DNA from: Chalara sp. BL73
Taxonomy: Eukaryota > Ascomycota > Leotiomycetes > Helotiales
NCBI GenBank assembly: GCA_918026815.1
Contig: CAKJVC010000146.1
Span: 62,001 to 126,000, forward strand
Length of the DNA stretch: 64,000 nucleotides
Direction: 5' to 3'
Part shown: piece after piece, positions 58,059 to 64,000 of the stretch
Layout: the number at the start of each line of letters is the position of its first letter
How positions within the stretch are numbered: the stretch's first letter is position 1
Notes under the pieces: generated by a model
Seen by the model: only the letters and a program-made list of their open reading frames with translations
Told to the model about the DNA's origin: nothing
Database searches by the model: none
Translations under genes and position numbers: made by a program

Positions 58059-59585
58059 CTAATTTAGCTTAGTCGATTTAATTAAAGTAAAAACTTTGCA
58101 TGTTCGATTATTAGCTGTATAGTTGCTTTTGCAATTTGCACAACTAGGAACTAGATGCACGCATTTGGCTTTTTTTGTATTGCATATGTTGCAAGCGTGC
58201 TTTTGCGTTACGTGACTTTTACTGCATAGCTTGCATTTTGCTGATTTTTTGCAATGCGTGTCGATATGCCCGAATGCCTGACATTTGCTGCATTGCGTAG
58301 TCGGCGCTGTAGCATAGAATTTCTTTACGCGTACGCTAATGCCGGCTACAAATAGCCGGTGTCGAATAGCTCGACTAGCTTCGTCGGCTGTAGCGAATGC
58401 AACGACGATAGATCCGGCACGCTGATTGGCCCGCTTGTTAGCTAACGACAGCCAATACAGCTTTCCGATAGGTTGTAGACTTTTATTAAAAGTCTTGATT
58501 TCATCGATCACTAGCTTTATGCCGCTAGGCGTATTGAAGTCGGCTGTCGAGATGTTGTGTAGCACGACTTTGTGCTAAAGCTCGTCGATTTGAGCTAGTT
58601 TGTACGATACTAGGTGTTGCTAAATAGCTTGTTTGTCGAGTAAATATTGTGCCGAAAATTGGCTAGTCGTAGTAACTACTAGATTTTGGCCTAGTGATTT
58701 TGTAATAGTATTGACTACCGGCTCTTTTACGCCTTTTTGTGCGAAAGCGCTGTTGAAAGCATTCCGTAATGCTAGTGGCGAGAATGAGTTGTTTGCATTT
58801 AGTGATCTGATCAAAACTAGCCTTTGCACTTTAGTTTTGCTTGGTTCAATTTTTGAAGTAGCTAGATTAGCTACTTTTGCCTTTGATCTAGGCTGAACTA
58901 GGGTCCATTCCTGAAGCTTAGCTGAAGGCATATTGCTAGCCGTAGCTATCGACGCGTACGACGGTGTCGATTTGGATGCTGTAGCTGTAGATGCTGTAGC
59001 TGTAAGTACTTTAGCTAAAGCTTTTGCTTTTGTTTCTATTTGACGCGTGGCAAATTCCAGGTTGGCGATTTGTAATGTGATGATTGTCGACGCGGTACGC
59101 AGCCGACCTTTTTCCGTGTATTCTCTGAAAATTTCAAGAAAATCTAGCAAATTTGATTGCTTATTGCGTGATTCTGTAGCTAAGCTAGCTTGGATCAATA
59201 AATCACGAGCTTGTAAAACTAGTTCGCGTGCCGATTGTGTTGTTGTTGTTAATGTTGTTGCAAAACGTGCTTGTTTCGCGTTGTTGTTGTTGTCGGTTGC
59301 GAAAAAACTAAATGCCGTACGCTTCCCGTTTTGGTTGTAATTCGGGCGGTGAAAGTTGATGCCTGAGGCAAATGCGGCAGAAAAGTTTTCCGTCGCGAAC
59401 GGATTGCTAGCAATTGGGTCGGAGCTAGGTTCTAGCTCGATCGGCCTAATAGCACTGTTGCTACTAGGCTGATTCTGTAGCTCTAAGCTAGAGCTTTCGA
59501 TAGGCACGTCGACGAGGTCGATATCGTTACTGGGTGGTGGGCTAGAGGCAGGCGCCTCCAAAAAGGGGTCAGACGCGCTCGACAT
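58059..59585 (-). pseudogene. LINE ORF1: CCHC nucleic-acid-binding protein (two in-frame UAGs)
   Basis: One frame of 508 codons from the ATG at 59585 to the UAG at 58059, with internal UAGs at codon 322 (58620-58622) and codon 337 (58575-58577). The N part is Ser/Asn/Thr-rich with a coiled-coil-like middle. After the UAGs an RRM-like block (HKVVLHNISTADF ... IRHRLFVAGISVRVKKFYA) leads to three Cys/His knuckles (CSKCQAFGHIDTHC, CKLCSKSHVTQKHAC, CANCKSNYTANNRTC). This is the usual Tad1/I-clade ORF1 plan: RNA chaperone and RNP formation. The two UAGs lie between N region and RNA-binding part. ORF1 ends TAG, one base, then ATG of ORF2. Confidence 0.83.
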
Positions 59586-59660
59586 ATCGACCACAACAAA
59601 GCGTTTTCTACGCGCACCACGCGTCGAGCTGGCTATTGCTGGGAGGAATAGGCTAGTGAG

Positions 59661-61161
59661 CTAGTTCTTCAAGTATTGGAGACGTGTTTTGAACAAAATA
59701 GGGGGGGTTGAAAATTGTTGTTGTGTTTTGCAAGTGACGTTCTGAGCTGATTTAGGTGCAAAAACTAGGTCTTGTGCTTTAGTTTTGCTTAGTTCAATTT
59801 CCGTAACTAGCATAGTATTTGCTTCAGCTAGTTTTCGAGATTGAGACCGCGTTTGCCTATAAAAATCAAGACTTAATTCGTTAATGTCGTCTAAATCACG
59901 TAATTTGACTGATTTGACCGGATAGTCGTCGAAGCTAGGATTTTCAATCAAGTCGAAAAAATTATCCTTAGCTAAATTAGGCTTTTTTTTATAGAATTGG
60001 CTTTTTAGGATTTTGACGTTCTTTGAAATCGTGATTCGATTAGAATCAGGAATGTAGACTAAGTAGCTATTTGAGGATTCGTAGCCGATTAGAATTCCTT
60101 TATTAGCTTTATTAGCTAGTTTATTGTCTCGTTTTTTATTAAGCAAATAAGTTAATGAACCTATTACTTTAAAATAGCTAATATTAGGCTGAGACTTAGT
60201 AAGAACCTCGTACGGAGTTTTGCCGACAATAGTATTATAGCTCCGATTTTTGATGTGTGCAATAGTTTTTAATAAAATCGACTATAGCTTTAGCGGTATT
60301 TGCATGTCGTAACAAAGGCAAATAATACGTTCTATAATAAAACGATTTAATCGTTCCGCTATGCCATTTTGTGCCGAGGTATAAGGACTAGTATAGTTGC
60401 AAATAATGCTTTTGTTCTTACAAAAATTAGACCATTTATTAGATTTAAATTCATCTGCATTATTTAAGTGAAATGCTTTAATATTAGTCGAGAATTGATT
60501 TTTAGTCATATTGTAAAAATTGACTAGAATATCGTACGCATCGGCTTTCTTTTTTAAGGAATATACCTAAATAGCTCGACTAGCGAGCGCGGCAAGTTAA
60601 AGTAATAAAATACTTTTCGCCTTTTAGACTTAATGTCTTAAAAGGACCGGCGATATCGCAATCGAAATACGTAAGCGGATCAATATTACCGCTTTTAAAA
60701 GGCTTTCGACTTACAATTTGTCGAAATTTGCCTATATAGCAAGCCTCGCAATTGTCTAGCTTAAAATCACTAGAATCATCGATATGATTCTTAGTTTTGC
60801 TTAGTACAATTTCAGAAAGTAGCTTTTGCTTTTGATCTATGTAATTTTTAGAAATCAATTTTTGAGCATTTTGATTCTTAGTTTTGCTTAGTACAATTTT
60901 TAACTTAGCTGTACTAGAATCGTAATAGCTATTTTTCGAATGCTGTAGAGTTTTAATAATTGACTCTTTATTAATGTGTAATAGTCTTTTATGTAATAGA
61001 CTAATTACTGCCGGTGAATAAGTGTCGACTTGATAAACAATCGACTTAAGAACGCTAACTTTAAAATCAAAGTAATATGCGTTATAGTCCTAAATAGCTT
61101 TTAATTTAAGCTTTTGAACGTCATGTGACAAAATCGCTTTATTGTCGACGATTTTAATAAC
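59661..61161 (-). pseudogene. Copia pol fragment: integrase, truncated and interrupted
   Basis: It continues the gag frame after the UAG at 61162. It includes the pre-integrase zinc region (ISLLHKRLLHIN ... DNCEACYIGKFRQIV), the integrase core with FDCDIAGPF, NNADEF and NGIAERLNR (D, D, E residues), and LIGYESSNSYLVYIPDSNRI. In-frame stops are at 61090, 60580, 60282 and 59661, all UAG. One frameshift lies in an A-rich run near 60551-60558. The reverse transcriptase and RNase H that should follow are absent; the LINE begins within a few bases of the last UAG. The UAG at 60282 replaces the conserved Trp of the LW...A..IKNR copia motif. Confidence 0.85.
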
Positions 61162-62349
61162 CTATCCTTTTTTAGCTAGCTCACGTGAGCTAAGCAGGGT
61201 ATTTTTAAGGCTAGGAATATAATTGACTTGCGTAATAGTAATTTCCTTGTTATTAGCCGTAATAGGGATATTACCGATTCCTTCAATAGCTAGCTTTGCG
61301 CCATTAGCTACAATAATCGATTTATTAGATATTTCTTTATAATCGACTAGCCATTCTTTAATCGGCGTATAATGCTCAGTTGCGCCTGAGTCTAGAATAA
61401 CTTTGTAATTAGGTTTTGTAGCGGCATTCGTAATAGAATCGACGCTAATAGTCGGATCGACGCTAGTAATCGTCATAGCCGACATAACGGCTTTGTTAGA
61501 GCCAGCTTTGTTGCGAGCTGTATTTGTAGCATTCTTTTTATTAGTTCTTAGTTCAGGATATTTTACAAAACAGCGTTCTTCTAAATGACCTTTTTTATTG
61601 CAATGTTTGCAATAAGCTTGCTTTTTAGTCTTTTTATTAGACTTTATAGCTTTATTAGCTTCTAGTCCGCTATTTGAATTCATTCGGCTTTCTTCAGCTA
61701 TTAAACCGGATATTAACGAATTAATATTGATTTTTTGTAAATATTTTGTTAGCGCTTCGTATTTACGAGACGCAAAGCTGTCGAATGACGTAAGCAAGCT
61801 TTTAAATAGAATCCAAGCTAAAAAAGGTCTAGAAACTTTATATTTAAGTTCTTTAAGATAAATAGCGCTAGACTGTATTTGGCTAGTATATTCGTCTATA
61901 GAATTAAACGAATTGTAATTAGCTTCGATAATTTTGTCGAAATGTCGACCGACTAGTTTTAGGCTGCTTTGGCCAAATGTAGCTTTAATAGCGTTATACA
62001 AATCGCTAGCGTTTTTTTTGTTTTTGAATCGCTCGCAATTATCTAGCGATATTGTCGATTTAATGACACCTAAAGCTTTTCGATCATTTCGATAAAAATC
62101 GGCATATTTTTCAGCGTATCTAGCCGCTAAATCTTGACTATAAAGAACTTCCTTTTTAGTACTATTGCTTTCTTTATCGGTACTAGTAGTCGTTTTGTAA
62201 TAAAGGTCTTTATTAGGCTTTTTTTCCGATCCGTCAATATAAGGCATATAGCCTGTAATCTCAAAAAAGAGATTTGCGCTAGTAAGCCATTCTATGTAAT
62301 TAGAACGACCTATTAGCGTTTCGCCCTTGTATTGCATTCTTGTCGACAT
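61162..62349 (-). CDS. Copia gag and protease
   Basis: 395 residues, intact up to a UAG at 61162. The N-terminal Gag region (LIGRSNYIEWLTSANLFFEITGYMPYIDG ... FGQSSL ... EYTSQIQSS) is of the copia UBN2 type. A CCHC knuckle CKHCNKKGHLEERC lies at 247-260. The aspartic protease active site ILDSGATEHYT has its catalytic Asp at 320, followed by the flap-like VANGAKLAIEGIGNI. The family makes one Gag-Pol polyprotein; here the frame continues past the UAG into integrase. The start is ATG at 62349. Confidence 0.88.
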   Translation of the reverse strand: MSTRMQYKGETLIGRSNYIEWLTSANLFFEITGYMPYIDGSEKKPNKDLYYKTTTSTDKESNSTKKEVLYSQDLAARYAEKYADFYRNDRKALGVIKSTISLDNCERFKNKKNASDLYNAIKATFGQSSLKLVGRHFDKIIEANYNSFNSIDEYTSQIQSSAIYLKELKYKVSRPFLAWILFKSLLTSFDSFASRKYEALTKYLQKININSLISGLIAEESRMNSNSGLEANKAIKSNKKTKKQAYCKHCNKKGHLEERCFVKYPELRTNKKNATNTARNKAGSNKAVMSAMTITSVDPTISVDSITNAATKPNYKVILDSGATEHYTPIKEWLVDYKEISNKSIIVANGAKLAIEGIGNIPITANNKEITITQVNYIPSLKNTLLSSRELAKKG

Positions 62350-62465
62350 GTCGCTAATATGTCGAAAACTAGGTATTTGGGCGTAATTTAGCTTAGTTCA
62401 ATTAATGTAACTAGCTATGTGTGGATTTGTGGCTGATTCCTGAACCTCGCTAGCTTTTAAATAGC

Positions 62466-62523
62466 GTAAATGCTTAGAACTATTGCTAGGTCTTGTAAAT
62501 GCCTAGAACTATTGCTAGGTCTT
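62466..62523. repeat. 29-base tandem duplication
   Basis: Two adjacent copies (62466-62494, 62495-62523) of a unit starting GTAAATGC and ending CTAGGTCTT, differing at one base. It lies in the leader upstream of copia gag. Confidence 0.85.
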
Positions 62524-62867
62524 TTGTTTATAGAATTACAGCTACGGTCTTTTTAGCTTGTAAACTAACGGCTTTTTAGCTCGGAATATTACTTCGAGCA
62601 CCTAAAAAGGATTTCCTAACACTTAAAATAGCTACGGGCTATTTCACTAATACTTGTAGACCACGAGCTACACAATATTGAATAGAAACTCTATTACTAG
62701 GCTTTCCTTCTAGATCACGTGCTAGAAGGCCGTAGTATAGCGTCCTTTGCCGAAAAAGGATCTTCAGGTTTCTATAAGTGTTTTCAAACTAGAAGCGTCG
62801 AACTAAGGTGTCGAAAACCGAAGTCAATAGTCGATAAAATAGCTAGCTAATAGCTATGATATGTCAG

Positions 62868-62999
62868 AGTCGTACAGGGTAACTTGACCGTGAACAGGGT
62901 AACCTAGTCGTGTACAGGGTAACTCCAGCGTTGCACCGGGTAACCGAACCGTGACGATAAGGTTGGTGGCAATTTTGCGACAGTAAGGTCGGTGGCGAA
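62868..62999. repeat. Tandem GGGTAAC repeats followed by GGTGGC repeats
   Basis: Four imperfect units of about 19-21 bases, each with CAGGGTAAC or CCGGGTAAC (62868-62946), followed by two units with TAAGGTYGGTGGC (62949-62999). The layout resembles an enhancer-like block of an LTR or leader. Confidence 0.75.
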
Positions 63000-63299
63000 T
63001 TCCGTAATAGCTAATAGACTATAATACCGGACGCATAACCTGTTAGAAGGGTAGGTACGTGATAATAGAAGCTAATAGTAATAGCAATTAGGATTCGCTA
63101 ATAGAAAGCTGTATTGACTTTGACTTGATGAACTTTTTAACTTGAACTTGACTTATTTACAAAAGAGCGGACAGGCTTATTTATACCTTATTATGCTCTA
63201 CTAGCGTGAGTCATAGCTTACGCGTCTTTAGAATTGATTTCTAATAAAAAGAATCGAAAAGATTTAAATCGAATTCGATTTGTAATAGAGTGGCGAATA

Positions 63300-63340
63300 T
63301 GACTCATGTGGCAAATATGACTCATAGCAAAATGACTCAT
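63300..63340. promoter_or_regulatory. Three TGACTCAT (Gcn4/CPC1-type) boxes
   Basis: Exact TGACTCAT at 63300-63307, 63318-63325 and 63333-63340, within an ATGACTCATGTGGCRAATA repeat. TGACTCA is the consensus of bZIP factors of the Gcn4/AP-1 class. The site lies upstream of the copia gag, where LTR control elements are expected. Confidence 0.55.
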
Positions 63341-63404
63341 GTGGCGAATAAAAGATACTATTACCTAATATTGCGTAATGTTGGATTACGTAATAATCAA
63401 CACT

Positions 63405-63641
63405 AGAGGAGCTAGAGGCGCTAGGGGAGCTTGAGAGAGAGGAATAGACGTTCGCTACGATTTCATTTGTTTTGCTATTTGCTACAATTAGGGCTAGACC
63501 CTCAACATTCACTGGAATAGATTGACTACCACCATTGCTTGTACATAAACTAGATAGGAACGCTAGCGCCTAGGCGCTAGCCGTGCTACATAGTCCTCGA
63601 CTGATACAGCACGTTAAAAGGAATAATAATAATAATAATTT
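63405..63641 (+). mobile_element. Short 5'-truncated LINE 3' end (copy 3), opposite strand
   Basis: About 235 bases matching the last codons of ORF2 (ELEALGELEREE stop), the 3' UTR and an (AAT)n tail at 63622-63639 of the LINE at 53881. It is in plus orientation, opposite to the other copies. It shares a T/C variant with copy 1 rather than the intact copy. This is a typical product of aborted target-primed reverse transcription. Confidence 0.88.
63562..63581. repeat. 20-base palindrome in LINE 3' UTR (copy 3)
   Basis: Third perfect copy of the palindrome, 41 bases before the trinucleotide tail. Confidence 0.85.
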
Positions 63642-64000
63642 CGAGTCGAATTTAATTAAGTATTAAGTCGAGTAGTATGTAATATATTCGTAAAACAAAT
63701 TAAGTTAAGTCGATAACAAGTTTTTTGCCGGCGTATTTATTTAGTATATGTAGTATAAGTACAAGCGACAACGAAAAAATTAGTATAATTGAATTTCTTT
63801 TTAGAAATAAAATTGAATAAGTTTAGTATTTTGTCACGAAGCTAATATAAGTGCGAAAGTAGCTATTATAAAGTTCTATTCGACAATACTAAACTAAAAA
63901 GGAAAGGTATGTGGTTGAACGATCCCTCAACCTAATAGAGAATGGAGCACGTGACGCTCGCCTATAGGAACCGAACACGTGACCCACAACCTCGCAACCT
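63642..64000. other. Right-edge AT-rich repeat flank
   Basis: AT-rich with many TTAAGTCGA-type words. Two CACGTGAC boxes lie at 63948-63955 and 63976-63983. No coding frame. It may be more LTR or another repeat that continues beyond the window. Confidence 0.4.

Larger units (their letters stand above)
53881..59650 (-). mobile_element. Tad1-like non-LTR retrotransposon (LINE), near full length
   Basis: The element runs on the minus strand from about 59,650 (5' end, not exactly placed) to a trinucleotide tail (TAA/AAT)n at 53881-53896. It encodes ORF1 (CCHC gag-like, 59585-58059) and ORF2 (endonuclease, RT, RNase H, 58057-54071), separated by one base. Order, zinc knuckles and RNase H domain fit the Tad1 clade of fungal LINEs. 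Both ORFs are in frame from end to end except for three UAG codons. The DNA is strikingly rich in CTAG and TAGC words. It abuts truncated copy 1 on the left and cuts a copia element on the right. Confidence 0.9.
59661..62349 (-). mobile_element. Ty1/copia LTR retrotransposon, 5' half only
   Basis: gag, protease and integrase are in the order gag-PR-IN that defines Ty1/copia. The element is on the minus strand, so its 5' leader and LTR should lie at higher coordinates (62350 to about 63400). The 3' half (RT, RNase H, 3' LTR) is missing from the window, cut by the LINE at about 59,650. No matching LTR pair can therefore be compared here. Confidence 0.85.
62350..63404. other. Copia 5' leader / LTR region with repeat blocks
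   Basis: Upstream of the copia gag on the minus strand. It contains a 29-base tandem duplication (62466-62523), GGGTAAC repeats (62868-62946), two GGTGGC repeats (62949-62999), a 16-base palindrome (63266-63281) and three TGACTCAT boxes (63300-63340). I could not define LTR ends or a primer-binding site. No coding frame is supported. Confidence 0.5.

Noticed and set aside
54071..62349. Full reassignment of UAG to an amino acid in this organism
   Set aside because: Host genes in the window end in UAG (for example MES1 at 22861 and the SPF45-like gene at 43298) as well as UAA and UGA, so UAG is a normal stop for the host.
63264..63512. 82-codon minus-strand open frame
   Set aside because: It reads antisense through the LINE 3' UTR fragment (copy 3) and the TGACTCAT region; similar frames appear wherever this UTR is inserted.
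1..64000. CRISPR arrays, tRNA or rRNA genes
   Set aside because: No regularly spaced identical repeats with unique spacers, and no cloverleaf pattern with a GGTTCRA box, were found on either strand by eye.

Overview
The window is eukaryotic and reads as a filamentous ascomycete (Pezizomycotina). Genes are compact and alternate strands. Introns are about 50-110 bases, with GTAAGT-type donors and CTAAC/CTGAC branch points. The gene set is typical of the group: SepH, a 21.3 kDa complex I subunit, Ups1/PRELI, LTO1, Mad2, FOL3 and SCY1. The class Leotiomycetes is only a guess. I saw no rRNA, tRNA, CRISPR or prokaryotic features.

Positions 1-52,240 are conserved host DNA with about 23 genes. In order they are: a small membrane protein; an MCP2/ADCK1-type mitochondrial kinase-like protein; the septation kinase SepH (13 exons); a Pezizomycotina hypothetical protein; dihydrofolate synthase; a YFH7-like P-loop kinase; a small hypothetical protein; a PRELI/MSF1 lipid-transfer protein; a nuclear Bcp-type peroxiredoxin; NUZM; a doubtful small gene with a GC-AG intron; LTO1; the NatA catalytic subunit; a short-chain dehydrogenase; methionyl-tRNA synthetase; a small membrane protein; a secreted histidine phosphatase; mitochondrial EF4 (Guf1); Mad2; a PPR-like mitochondrial protein; a DysF-domain protein; a small calcofluor-hypersensitivity-type protein; an SPF45-like splicing factor; an amino-acid permease; a PHD-finger protein; and SCY1/Cex1. 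I joined exons by hand and accepted a model only if it kept frame, used canonical splice sites and matched family motifs. Most totals are exact multiples of three. There is no secondary-metabolite cluster. The theme is housekeeping: translation, mitochondria and cell-cycle control.

Positions 52,330-64,000 are a nest of retrotransposons. A near full-length Tad1-like LINE (minus strand, 53,881 to about 59,650) encodes a CCHC ORF1 and an endonuclease/RT/RNase H ORF2. It abuts a 5'-truncated, mutated copy (about 52,437-53,880) head to tail and cuts off a Ty1/copia element (gag, protease, integrase; 59,661-62,349). Two further LINE 3' ends lie at 52,334 and 63,405. Upstream of the copia gag are repeat blocks and three TGACTCAT boxes.

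The most unusual observation is that every in-frame stop interrupting both retroelements is UAG. In the LINE, one UAG is shared by two copies just before RNase H, and several sit where the families usually carry tryptophan. The LINE 3' UTR also carries a perfect 20-base palindrome in three copies.
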